Position numbers and translations under genes: made by a program
In this document: one piece after another, positions 8,890 to 17,191 of the stretch
Numbering within the stretch: the first letter of the stretch is position 1
Layout of the letters: each line of letters begins with the position of its first letter
Assembly: GCA_023423975.1 (NCBI GenBank)
Contig: JAFAEO010000073.1
Location: forward strand, 186,001 to 250,000
Length of the DNA stretch: 64,000 nucleotides
Source of the DNA: Pseudomonadota bacterium
Lineage (GTDB): Bacteria; Pseudomonadota; Gammaproteobacteria; Burkholderiales; Burkholderiaceae_B
Direction of reading: 5' to 3'
The notes under the pieces: model-generated
The model's database searches: none
Seen by the model: the letters and a program-made list of their open reading frames with translations, nothing else
What the model was told of the DNA's origin: nothing

Positions 8890-10935
8890 TCATCCAAAAA
8901 CAAACGGGGCTGAATTTGCTGCTGCCTCCCTAAGACATGAAGCGGGAGGCTTTGCAGCACCGGGAGCCAATTCCGGTTTGTATAGAATGGGGCCAGGTCC
9001 GATGGTCAATTGCGTATCTCCACCTTTTATGACGGATGTCACAGGGCTATCGATTGTAATAAAACCAAAGCTATCCATCTGGAGCCGCGTTTTTCCAACA
9101 TTGATGATAAATTTCTCACCAACGTTAATTTCGAATATTTTTCCTACTGATATTTGATAGTGATCTCCAACCGTATCAGATTTAAACTTACCGACATTAC
9201 TTGATTGAGCATTTTCTACCGTCGTCTCTTGATTTTTGCCAATACGCTCAGTCAAATTTCGTCCAATAGAAACAATCTTATCCCGACCAATTTCTTCTGA
9301 ATCGTCATTCCTTACTGCCTTCTTTCGATCGTGACCTACGACCAAGGTCTCATCGTATTCAACCTCAATATCCTGGTTGCGCTCGGCATGAATCCATAGC
9401 TGCTCCTGCCCCTTCTTGTCTTCGAAGCGGATAGCATTGGCGGTACCATAATCGCCGTCAGGCGTAGAGCGCGAATAAATCCCCATTTGCGTCGCGTGCT
9501 CCGGCAGGTTCCAGGGCGGCATGTTTGCCGCGTTGTATACCCGGCCTGTGATAATCGGACGATCAGGGTCGCCATTGATAAAATCCACGATGACTTCGTC
9601 GCCAATCCTTGGCACCTGCATCGCACCGAAGCCGTTGCTGGCCCAGCTGCTGCTCACCCGGATCCAGCAAGAACTATTCTCGTCTTTTTTGCTGTAGCGG
9701 TCCCAATAGAAATGCACCCTGACCTGCCCGTATAGATCGGTCCACAGCTCCTCGTTGCCAGGACCTACCACCTGGGCCGTCTGTGGCCCATAGGTGCGGG
9801 GCTTGCGCGTCGTGCGAGGTGGGCGAAAGGGTAAGGTGGCGCATTGCACCGTGAGATCGAATACGCAGCGGCGGCCGCTTTGTACTGCATCTTCTGAAGA
9901 GGCGACCGATTGGTAATTGTTTTCTTTCAGGTCATAGCGTGTTGAGAGCACCAGATACTCGCGGTTCTCTTCTGTACGGGGACAGCGCACCAACTTGAAC
10001 AATGCCCCTGTGGCTACGCCACGCGCGGTACTGCGCAGGGTTCTTGTATCACGCATATGGTGCTGTTCCTGCATTCGTTGGCGCGCATAGCGCTCTCCCA
10101 CTTCGGATTCGCCATAGTTACCGGGCCATTCATATACCTCTGCTGTGTAGTGCGCGTGATCCGGCCTGATCTGCTGGCGTTCGCTCAAGTCCGCCCTGGG
10201 CTTCGTGAAGTTGTAGTCGTCGGTGGCATACCTGCCCGGTCGCAGGTCCTGATACACGGTCAAGCGTGTCATGTAGTCTTGCTGCGGCAGTGTGAGTTTG
10301 TCTTCCGTGAAATACGTGACTTGTTCGTAACCTTCTACCGGCTTGTGACTGAATACTTCGTCGCTCATGATGAGCGTATGGTTATCCTGTTCATGGCGAA
10401 AGTAGTAATGAATGCCTTCGGCTTCAAGCAACCTGCTTACGAATTCAAAATCTGTCTCGTCATATTGCACGCAATAGAGGCGAGGTTTGTAGATTTCCAA
10501 TAGTTCGAACTTGAACGTGTAGTCATAGGGTTCCAGCACTTGCCTGATGATTTCAGGCACTGACTGGTTCTGGTAGATACGGAAGTCTTTCTTATGCGTC
10601 GCCAGCCAAAACCAGGGCACTATGCGCGCTTCGTATACAAAGTACCGGTCTGTGCCACCTTCCTGGCCGACCAGTGTAACGCTGGCTATCACGCCGTTGA
10701 TGTATCGGGGCGCGGCGGCAGTGCTGATCGTGATGGTTAAAGACTGGCCCAGCAATGACCGGACATCTACCTGCATCGAGCGATGCAGCAGGCGCACGGT
10801 GTAGTCGGAAAGGGTCGACAACCCGTCTGAGCCGTGCAGGGCATCGAACAGAAATTCGGGATGCGCGGGGATCGACACCGTAATCAGGCGAGCAGCCCGC
10901 ATTGCGCGCGAGAGTGGTTTAGACATGGAATACAT
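8890..10935 (-). CDS. vgrG: T6SS spike protein VgrG (first copy)
   Basis: About 681 residues. VgrG trimers form the puncturing tip of the type VI secretion tube. The N-terminal gp27-like region (RLITVSIPAHPEFLFDALHG), the gp5-like OB segment (WTDLYGQVRVHFYWDR, SCWIRVSSSWAS) and the C-terminal beta-repeat needle (IGRDKIVSIGRNLTERIGKN and following) are visible; no extra catalytic domain is present. Start is uncertain: GTG at 10947, ATG at 10935 or ATG at 10926, none with a strong SD. It leads the DUF4123-effector-immunity operon. The last 450 or so bases are AT-rich like that cargo while the 5' two thirds are GC-rich, the pattern of C-terminal module exchange. Confidence 0.92.
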   Translation of the reverse strand: MYSMSKPLSRAMRAARLITVSIPAHPEFLFDALHGSDGLSTLSDYTVRLLHRSMQVDVRSLLGQSLTITISTAAAPRYINGVIASVTLVGQEGGTDRYFVYEARIVPWFWLATHKKDFRIYQNQSVPEIIRQVLEPYDYTFKFELLEIYKPRLYCVQYDETDFEFVSRLLEAEGIHYYFRHEQDNHTLIMSDEVFSHKPVEGYEQVTYFTEDKLTLPQQDYMTRLTVYQDLRPGRYATDDYNFTKPRADLSERQQIRPDHAHYTAEVYEWPGNYGESEVGERYARQRMQEQHHMRDTRTLRSTARGVATGALFKLVRCPRTEENREYLVLSTRYDLKENNYQSVASSEDAVQSGRRCVFDLTVQCATLPFRPPRTTRKPRTYGPQTAQVVGPGNEELWTDLYGQVRVHFYWDRYSKKDENSSCWIRVSSSWASNGFGAMQVPRIGDEVIVDFINGDPDRPIITGRVYNAANMPPWNLPEHATQMGIYSRSTPDGDYGTANAIRFEDKKGQEQLWIHAERNQDIEVEYDETLVVGHDRKKAVRNDDSEEIGRDKIVSIGRNLTERIGKNQETTVENAQSSNVGKFKSDTVGDHYQISVGKIFEINVGEKFIINVGKTRLQMDSFGFITIDSPVTSVIKGGDTQLTIGPGPILYKPELAPGAAKPPASCLREAAANSAPFVFG

Positions 10936-11175
10936 GCAGGTCGACACCGCATGGGGAGTCTACCCTAAAACATCAATAGCGTTGAACACGCGAATGATTC
11001 TAAAAGAACCAAACAGTGCCTGCATTTGAATTTGTATGCATTACTTTTGGCTTGCGGTGGAGCCAATGGGCATACGTGGGAGGCGCGAGACGGCGCTATC
11101 CCAGGTCGTTACGGTATTTGGAGCGCTGCAACCGCTGGGAGGCCCTCTTCAGGGCCATTTACACTACGTGCCTAA

Positions 11176-11210
11176 TGAATTGACAAAACAATCTGTCGCA
11201 TATCAATTCA
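11176..11210. repeat. Inverted repeat between vgrG and fabI
   Basis: TGAATTGA and TCAATTCA form perfect 8-bp arms 19 nt apart, with a smaller GACA/TGTC pair inside. It lies just after the fabI stop and about 240 nt upstream of vgrG on the same strand. It may be an operator for the T6SS operon or a weak fabI terminator; no long T-run follows. Confidence 0.35.
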
Positions 11211-11221
11211 ACCCTGGTGAC

Positions 11222-12004
11222 TTAAGACATGCCTGGCACGACGGTAGAGAATCCGGCATCCACATGCACAATTTCACCCGTAATACCTGCAGCCAGGTCC
11301 GACAGTAGAAACGCTGCCGTATTGCCAACATCTTCAATAGTGACATTGCGCTTGAGTGGCGCGTGAGCCGAGACGAAATTGAGGATAGAAGAAAAATCCT
11401 TAATGCCGCTGGCAGCGAGCGTTTTGATCGGGCCGGCCGAGATGCCATTGGCGCGCAGGCCTTCAGCGCCCAGGGCGGTGGCCAGATAACGGACACTGGC
11501 TTCCAGCGACGCCTTTGCCAGACCCATGGTATTGTAGTTGGGTATGGCTTTTTCAGCGCCCAGGTAGGTCAGCGTCAGCACGGATCCCCGGCGCGCCTTG
11601 AGCAATGGCAATGCAGCCTTGGTCATGGCAGGAAAGCTGTACGCCGAAATATCATGGGCAATACGGAAGCCTTCGCGGGAAAGCCCGTCCAGAAAATTGC
11701 CGGCGATCGCTTCGCGAGGCGCAAACCCGATGGAATGCACCAGCCCATCGAGCCCGTCCCAATGCTGCGCCAATTGCTCAAAAGCAGCGTCAATCTGTGC
11801 ATCTTCGGCCACATCACAGGGAATTACGATGTCGCTGCCGAAATCAGCGGCAAATTCGGTTACCCGGTCCTTGAACCGGTCCCCGACGTAGGTAAAAGCC
11901 AGTTCAGCTCCTTGCGCTTTGCAAGCGGTGGCAATGCCGTAGGCGATTGAACGGTTCGAAATGACGCCCGTAACCAGTATTCGTTTATTTGCAAGAAAGC
12001 CCAT
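11222..12004 (-). CDS. fabI: Enoyl-[acyl-carrier-protein] reductase (NADH), FabI type
   Basis: Reduces trans-2-enoyl-ACP in the last step of each type II fatty acid synthesis cycle; this is the triclosan and isoniazid-class target. 260 residues, near the 262 of E. coli FabI. The FabI nucleotide-binding loop GVISNRSIAYG replaces the usual SDR glycine motif, and the catalytic residues are Tyr147, Tyr157 and Lys164 in the Y-x6-K spacing. The start at 12004 has AGGAC five bases upstream and matches the family N-terminus MGFLANKRILVTG; longer in-frame starts run through the mltD terminator. Confidence 0.96.
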   Translation of the reverse strand: MGFLANKRILVTGVISNRSIAYGIATACKAQGAELAFTYVGDRFKDRVTEFAADFGSDIVIPCDVAEDAQIDAAFEQLAQHWDGLDGLVHSIGFAPREAIAGNFLDGLSREGFRIAHDISAYSFPAMTKAALPLLKARRGSVLTLTYLGAEKAIPNYNTMGLAKASLEASVRYLATALGAEGLRANGISAGPIKTLAASGIKDFSSILNFVSAHAPLKRNVTIEDVGNTAAFLLSDLAAGITGEIVHVDAGFSTVVPGMS

Positions 12005-12040
12005 TTGCTGTCCTAATTGTTTTTCAATGATGGCCATTAT

Positions 12041-12072
12041 AAAAAAAATGCGCAATGCAAAGGCATTGCGCA
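12041..12072 (-). terminator. Rho-independent terminator of the gloB-mltD operon
   Basis: A perfect 10-bp stem (TGCGCAATGC with GCATTGCGCA) and an AAAG loop, followed on the minus strand by eight T residues, about 40 nt after the mltD stop. The T-run continues into a TATAAT that could be the -10 element of fabI, only about 32 nt before its start codon. Confidence 0.9.
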
Positions 12073-12110
12073 GTGATTCGGGAATATTTAGTAGCGTTGA
12101 TTCCCGGCAA

Positions 12111-13865
12111 TTAACCGCGGATAGCCGTTCCTGGCAGACGCAGACGCAAACCTGCCTTGAGTCCCTCGGCACCGATATTGTTCAGTGCCTTCAGATCGTC
12201 AACCGTTGTACCGTAGCGTTTAGCCAGCGAGTACAGGGTTTCGCCCTGTGTAACAAAGTGCTCAGGTGGTCGTGCGGCGGTTGCTGCACGAGGACGGTAG
12301 GCAGCAGCGCGAACTGCCGGCGCAGCCTGCTGGGCCAGCGCTGGCGCGCGCACTGTGGCGGTAGCCGGACGTACTGCACCCTGATAGCCTGCTGGCGCAG
12401 CCTGGGCAACATAACGCACCGATTCACGATTGACAGAAGGCGTGCCGGCCCCGTTCTGGGCAACCAGCGCGGCCAGCGGATCGTCCGTCGCTGCAGGTGC
12501 GTTACGCGGCGCTGGCTGATTGCCGCCCGTGTCCCATACGACCGCACGCGGTGTCGCCCCGGATGTATTGCCTGTATTGCTGGCTACCTGGCGTACGCCA
12601 GCCGAAGCGCCGGATGTCTGGCGTAGTGTCGACGTGGGTGCATTGCCTGCATAGGCGCGCGGCTCGACCACAGGAGTGGGCGCGGCAGGTGACACTGGGG
12701 GTGACGTATTGTCTGCCAGCATGCTGTCGGAGTCGCGTCGGTTGCCATCAGGCGCCGTCGGCGGCAAGCCGCGAGGAACAATGGAGTCGGTGTCGAAATC
12801 ACGCTGTACCGGCAACATCAGTGTCCGTGAGGACAGTGCAACGCTCTGGCGCGACGAATAGCCGTTGAGCGATTTGAGCTTGCTCAGAGAAATGCCATGC
12901 GCCTGGGCGATGGACGCCAGCGATTCACCCGGTGCCGGCTGGTAACCTTTGTAGGAGGCCAGCGGGCCTGTGTAATTGGCCAGGTTCTTTTTGTAGGTTT
13001 TTACCGCAGATACGGGCAACAGAATATTAGGGTCATGCTGTGCCAGCAGCGTCGGACGATTGAACGATGGGTTCAGTTCCTTGAAATCGGTCACGGAAAT
13101 ACCAGCCAGCCGCGCCATCACTGCCACGTCAATATCCTTGGTGCGCCGCACTTTCTCGAAATACGGTTTGTCCGGAATGGAAGGCAGCGTGATGCCATAC
13201 TTGGCCGGATTGGCCACGATATTGCGGATAGCCATCAGCTTGGGTACGTAATTACGGGTTTCGGACGGCATCCGCAGATCCAGATAGCCACCGCCACCTG
13301 CCCGGTTTCTGGCGCGCTTGACGGCGCCCTCACCCCAGTTGTACGACGCCAGCGCCAAATGCCAGTCGTTGCCCTGGAACGTATACAAATACGATAGATA
13401 ATCAAGTGCGGCACGCGTCGATTCCACCGGATCGCGACGGTCGTCTTTCCACCAATCCTGCTTCAGATTGTAATGCGTGCCGGTGCTGGGAATGAACTGC
13501 CACAATCCGGCTGCCCGTGAGCGGGACAAAGCCGTGGCATTGTACGCACTTTCCACAAATGGCAACAATGCCAATTCGGTGGGCATATTGCGTTTTTCGA
13601 GCTCTTTGGTTATGTGATAGATATATTTGCCGGAACGGGCTGCCATGGTCTGGACTGACCCCGGACGGGCGGAGTAGTAATTGGTCCAGTAAGCGACTTT
13701 TTCATCCTGCAAGGTGGGCATGTCGAACCCTTTGCGTACGCGGTCCCAGACATCGCGATTAGGGCCGTGGTAGTTGACCGTCTCGCTGTATTTGCCCCCG
13801 CCGGAAGAAGCGCAGCCGGTCAGCGCGACGACACAACCCACCAGAAAAAATCGTACTAAGTTCAT
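12111..13865 (-). CDS. mltD: Membrane-bound lytic murein transglycosylase D (lipoprotein, two LysM repeats)
   Basis: Outer-membrane lipoprotein of 584 residues that cleaves peptidoglycan glycan strands to 1,6-anhydro ends. The start at 13865 gives a lipoprotein signal with lipobox LTGC (Cys18). The SLT domain carries catalytic Glu105 in FVESAYNATALS and the AAGLWQFIP motif. A LysM repeat follows in the middle (PGESLASIAQAHG, about 315-355) and another at the C-terminus (QGETLYSLAKRYG), separated by a Pro/Ala/Thr-rich linker. It starts 10 nt after gloB. The gloB-mltD neighbourhood matches the E. coli mltD-gloB-yafS-rnhA region. Confidence 0.94.
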   Translation of the reverse strand: MNLVRFFLVGCVVALTGCASSGGGKYSETVNYHGPNRDVWDRVRKGFDMPTLQDEKVAYWTNYYSARPGSVQTMAARSGKYIYHITKELEKRNMPTELALLPFVESAYNATALSRSRAAGLWQFIPSTGTHYNLKQDWWKDDRRDPVESTRAALDYLSYLYTFQGNDWHLALASYNWGEGAVKRARNRAGGGGYLDLRMPSETRNYVPKLMAIRNIVANPAKYGITLPSIPDKPYFEKVRRTKDIDVAVMARLAGISVTDFKELNPSFNRPTLLAQHDPNILLPVSAVKTYKKNLANYTGPLASYKGYQPAPGESLASIAQAHGISLSKLKSLNGYSSRQSVALSSRTLMLPVQRDFDTDSIVPRGLPPTAPDGNRRDSDSMLADNTSPPVSPAAPTPVVEPRAYAGNAPTSTLRQTSGASAGVRQVASNTGNTSGATPRAVVWDTGGNQPAPRNAPAATDDPLAALVAQNGAGTPSVNRESVRYVAQAAPAGYQGAVRPATATVRAPALAQQAAPAVRAAAYRPRAATAARPPEHFVTQGETLYSLAKRYGTTVDDLKALNNIGAEGLKAGLRLRLPGTAIRG

Positions 13866-13875
13866 ATAGGCATTC

Positions 13876-14652
13876 TCAGAATTGGTTTTTCCACTCTCGT
13901 AATACTTCAAGCACATTCTCGGGGTGGTCCAGAGAATGACCGACATGCTGTTCGGCTGCTGTAATGACAACCGGGTCATCCGTTCTCATGAAAGGATTGG
14001 TTTTGAGTTCGTGTTCCAGCGATGTTGGAACGGTAGCCTGATCGTTGTTGCGCAATGTTTCTGCTTCGCGCTGCCATTGCTCCAGATCAGGGTTGTGCGG
14101 ATCGACGGTACGTGCCCAGCGGATGTTGCCCAAGGTATATTCGTGAGCACAATAGACGGACGTATTGTGCGGCAATTTTCTAAATTTATCAAGGCTTTGT
14201 TGCATTTGTCTAGAATTTCCTTCAAATAATCTGCCGCAGCCCGTCGCAAACAAAGTATCACCACAGAACAGCACATTTCGCTCATCGACCTGCCCGAAGT
14301 AGGCAATATGATCCAGCGTATGGCCCGGAACTTCCAAAACGGTAAATTGCCCAAATATACCCAGATTGACGCGATCCCCTTCCCCGAGTTGGAGATCGCG
14401 ACAGGGGATCGTGGAGCCAGGCGGCCCATAGACCGTGGCACCGGTGTATTGGACCAGCTCGGCCACACCGCCGACGTGATCGGCATGATGATGGGTAAGG
14501 AGAATATTGGTAAGAGTTAACCCTTGATCGCGCAGGTAAGCCAGCACCGGGGCCGCATCACCGGGATCAACGACAACCGCCTGATCACCCTGTACAATTG
14601 CCCAGATATAATTGTCGCTGAACGCGCTGATCGGCCAGATTTTTATAGTCAT
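13876..14652 (-). CDS. gloB: Hydroxyacylglutathione hydrolase (glyoxalase II)
   Basis: Cytosolic metallo-beta-lactamase-fold thioesterase that hydrolyses S-D-lactoylglutathione to D-lactate and glutathione, the second step of methylglyoxal detoxification. 258 residues, the usual length. Metal ligands sit in THHHADH (residues 53-59), FCGDTLFATGCGR and the later CAHEYT. It precedes mltD by 10 nt in the same operon and is divergent from the yafS-like methyltransferase, from which it is separated by about 46 nt. Confidence 0.96.
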   Translation of the reverse strand: MTIKIWPISAFSDNYIWAIVQGDQAVVVDPGDAAPVLAYLRDQGLTLTNILLTHHHADHVGGVAELVQYTGATVYGPPGSTIPCRDLQLGEGDRVNLGIFGQFTVLEVPGHTLDHIAYFGQVDERNVLFCGDTLFATGCGRLFEGNSRQMQQSLDKFRKLPHNTSVYCAHEYTLGNIRWARTVDPHNPDLEQWQREAETLRNNDQATVPTSLEHELKTNPFMRTDDPVVITAAEQHVGHSLDHPENVLEVLREWKNQF

Positions 14653-14698
14653 CAGATAGTCTCTTTACTTAAGGCGCCGCATTTATACCGAGGAATCA

Positions 14699-15487
14699 GT
14701 GAAACAAATCCATTCGCGAATCATCAATCTGGCAGATTGGTTCAATACAGACCCGGGCCAGCGCGTCATACAATGGGAATCATCAAAATTTGATCAGATT
14801 GTGGCCGACTCTTTCGGGTTCAACGCGGTTCAGGTCGGCCTGCCTGACTGGAATTTTTTGCATCATAACAGAATGCGCACCAAAATCATTCTGACCGATG
14901 ACAGCTTTAACAATTGCACCCACTACCCCAATACCCGATTTGTCCAGGCGCAGCTGGACGCCCTGCCGCTGGCCTCCAATTCCATCGATTTGCTGATCCT
15001 GCCCCATATTCTGGAATGCGCCGATAACCCGCACCTGGTCCTGCGCGAAGCTGAAAGGGTTTTGGTTCACGAAGGTCGCCTGATTATCTCCGGATTCAAC
15101 CCCTGGAGCCTGTGGGGCCTGCGCTCGCGCATGCCCTTGCGCAAGCCCTGGATGCCGGTGGCCGCCTCGCGCCAGGTATCGGTTACGCGACTGAAAGATT
15201 GGATGAAACTGCTGTCATTCGAAGTAGACCGGGGCTACTTTGGCTGTTACACTCCCGCCTGCCATACGGAGCGGTGGCTGAACCGGTGGAACTTCATGAA
15301 CCATGCCGGCGATCGATGGTGGCCTGTCGCAGGCGCCGTATACTTGCTGGCCGCAGTCAAGCGGACCCACGGCATGACGCTCATCGGCCCCTCCTGGAAA
15401 GGCAAGAAGAAGAAAAAATTCGCCCGCGGCGAAGCTGCCATATCGCGCCGCGAAGTACGTCAGCTTTTTAAAGAACCTCATGGATAA
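14699..15487 (+). CDS. YafS-like class I SAM-dependent methyltransferase
   Basis: 262-residue methyltransferase with a GTG start and GAGGAA closely upstream. The methyltransferase-11-type pattern is present: DALPLASNSIDLLILPHILE followed by LREAERVLVHEGRLIISGFN, a degenerate glycine motif at the N-terminus, and a very basic tail (WKGKKKKKF). The gene lies between gloB and rnhA, as yafS does in E. coli, and overlaps rnhA by 8 nt. The substrate is unknown; GloB proximity has prompted speculation about metabolite repair, which the sequence cannot decide. Confidence 0.88.
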   Translation: MKQIHSRIINLADWFNTDPGQRVIQWESSKFDQIVADSFGFNAVQVGLPDWNFLHHNRMRTKIILTDDSFNNCTHYPNTRFVQAQLDALPLASNSIDLLILPHILECADNPHLVLREAERVLVHEGRLIISGFNPWSLWGLRSRMPLRKPWMPVAASRQVSVTRLKDWMKLLSFEVDRGYFGCYTPACHTERWLNRWNFMNHAGDRWWPVAGAVYLLAAVKRTHGMTLIGPSWKGKKKKKFARGEAAISRREVRQLFKEPHG

Positions 15488-15944
15488 ACCACAAGTCAAT
15501 ATATGGACAGACGGCGCCTGCAAGGGCAACCCCGGCCCCGGCGGCTGGGGCGTACTGCTGCGCCAGGGCCCGCATGAAAAAACCCTCTTCGGAGGCGAGG
15601 CGCAAACCACCAACAATCGCATGGAAATGATGGCAGTTGTCGAAGCCTTGCGGGCACTCAAACGCAGCTGTAACGTCACCCTGCATGTGGACTCGCAATA
15701 CGTACAAAAGGGAATCTGCGAATGGATGACCGGCTGGCAGGCGCGCAACTGGAAGACCGCCGATAAAAAGCCGGTTAAAAACGTCGATTTGTGGCTGTTG
15801 CTCAATGAACAGATTGCCAGGCATGATGTGACCTGGAAGTGGGTCAAAGGCCATGCCGGTGATCCGGGCAACGAGCGGGCAGATGCACTGGCTAACCAGG
15901 GTGTGGACCTGGTCCGGAAACAGAGGCAGTCAGCGCAGGCTTAA
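15480..15944 (+). CDS. rnhA: Ribonuclease HI
   Basis: Degrades the RNA strand of RNA-DNA hybrids, removing R-loops and primers. 154 residues, nearly identical in length to the E. coli enzyme. The catalytic carboxylates are visible in WTDGACKGNPGPGGWG, NNRMEMMAVVEAL, VDSQYV and ERADALAN, and the basic handle follows (WMTGWQARNWKTADKKPVKN). It overlaps the upstream methyltransferase by 8 nt. Its stop shares the TTAA at 15941-15944 with the stop of the convergent VOC gene. Confidence 0.97.
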   Translation: MDKPQVNIWTDGACKGNPGPGGWGVLLRQGPHEKTLFGGEAQTTNNRMEMMAVVEALRALKRSCNVTLHVDSQYVQKGICEWMTGWQARNWKTADKKPVKNVDLWLLLNEQIARHDVTWKWVKGHAGDPGNERADALANQGVDLVRKQRQSAQA

Positions 15945-16300
15945 TCCTGCTGGTCTGACCACACTGCAAGTTCATAGCCATCCGGGTCGGCAAAGTGAAA
16001 TCGCCGACCACCGGGAAACGTGAAAACGGGTTTGACAATCCGGCCCCCGGCGCGCTCGATACGCTCCTGCATGAGCGTCAGATTATCCGCATACAGAATG
16101 ACCAGCGGGCCGCCTGAGCTCACCGGCTCGCCCTGCGCAAAGCCCCCGGTGAAGCGCCCGTCGGTAAATTCACAGTAATGCGGCCCATAGTCCTTGAAGG
16201 ACCAGCCAAAGGCACTGGCATAGAATTTGCATGTGCGAACAATATCGCTGACCGTAAACTCGATATAGTCAAGTTTTCCGTTTTTGTCCTGTGGGTTCAT
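15941..16300 (-). CDS. VOC (glyoxalase/bleomycin resistance) superfamily protein
   Basis: 119-residue vicinal-oxygen-chelate fold protein. N-terminal KLDYIEFTVSDIVRTCKFYASAFGW and C-terminal GGRRFHFADPDGYELAVWS are the two halves of a betaalphabetabetabeta module. The start at 16300 is preceded by GGGAG at 8 nt; an earlier in-frame codon lacks this. The usual enzymatic metal-ligand pattern cannot be confirmed, so function could be a lyase, dioxygenase or binding protein. It converges with rnhA, with overlapping stop codons. Confidence 0.85.
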   Translation of the reverse strand: MNPQDKNGKLDYIEFTVSDIVRTCKFYASAFGWSFKDYGPHYCEFTDGRFTGGFAQGEPVSSGGPLVILYADNLTLMQERIERAGGRIVKPVFTFPGGRRFHFADPDGYELAVWSDQQD

Positions 16301-16391
16301 GTCTGACGCTCCCGTTTGGCAAGGCATAATGGCCTGACACCGGCCTGTGGTGGCTATTGCTGCCTCGGTTGTGACGGTTCAGAGTCTGTAA

Positions 16392-16619
16392 TTAGTCGCA
16401 ACCCATGCGACGCGCTCTTTCCCGATGCGCATCGGCACGCTGGTCTGCGCTGTTGCGGGACAGGAAATTATCCCCTGCTCCAGGCGCCGGCGCCATCATG
16501 ATGCGTGAATTAATGCGTCCGCACTCAGCATTTTTTGAATGATCAGTGCCGGTTGAACATGCTGCAATCAGCCCCAGCGCCATGATGCAGATCACGCGCC
16601 CCGTCGTATTTATAAACAT
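16392..16619 (-). CDS. Small hypothetical lipoprotein
   Basis: 75-residue predicted lipoprotein: signal MFINTTGRVICIMALGLI with lipobox IAACS, then a short polar mature part with Cys, Met and Arg-rich ends (QRADAHRERARRMGCD). AGGA precedes the chosen ATG at 16619. It lies 14 nt after a second small lipoprotein gene, and both are probably one transcript. I do not recognise the family; the paired cysteines in the mature part could form a disulfide. Confidence 0.7.
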   Translation of the reverse strand: MFINTTGRVICIMALGLIAACSTGTDHSKNAECGRINSRIMMAPAPGAGDNFLSRNSADQRADAHRERARRMGCD

Positions 16620-16633
16620 GACTATCCTGTTTT

Positions 16634-16918
16634 TCAGCCGAACGTGCAAAGCTTTCTGACGCTTTGTGTCCGTAATTGCTGCAGGCGGAATTCCGCTGCA
16701 GAGATGGCGGCCTGCTTCTGGTTTTCGTCCGGTCCGAACAAGGCGTCATGACCGCGCAACTGATCGACCCGCAGGTTCAGCTTATCGGTTTCGCGTCCAA
16801 TCTGGCGGCAGTTCATCGATTGCAATTGTGATTCAGTCAACGGCGCAACAACCGGCGGAGCGGCGCATGCAGCCAGCAGCGAGCACGAGCCGGCAAGCAA
16901 CAACAGGGTTTTTCTCAT
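16634..16918 (-). CDS. Small hypothetical lipoprotein
   Basis: 94-residue lipoprotein beginning MRKTLLLLAGSCSLLAAC, with lipobox LAAC and a mature part that is helical and charged (ESQLQSMNCRQIGRETDKLN, later AAISAAEFRLQQLRTQS). A conserved pattern of two cysteines near positions 48 and 90 suggests a disulfide. The start at 16918 is chosen for the signal peptide; an upstream in-frame codon would place 22 extra residues before it. First gene of a two-lipoprotein transcript. Confidence 0.75.
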   Translation of the reverse strand: MRKTLLLLAGSCSLLAACAAPPVVAPLTESQLQSMNCRQIGRETDKLNLRVDQLRGHDALFGPDENQKQAAISAAEFRLQQLRTQSVRKLCTFG

Positions 16919-17191
16919 AATGCAATATCCAGACAGATTGCCCGATTGCGCTGCGTGGCCAACCAATGGCAGAAACGCAGACACCAGGCAGGATTAGGTA
17001 TCTGGTATTTTATAGGCTCCCCGCCGCTATGTCACATACGGACAGCAATTGCGGGCAGAAAACCGACGACAGTGCCATCGCACCGTGTCGGTCTCTGATA
17101 ATATCGCGACTTGCCATGCCGCATTGCAGCATTGGCGGTGGCAACGGCGGACAGGCAATTGCAGCGCCCCACGCCGACGCGCCTGGCAACG

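Noticed and set aside
10936..10947. GTG at 10947 as the start of the first vgrG
   Set aside because: Possible, but adds only four residues and lacks an SD; ATG at 10935 or 10926 is at least as likely.
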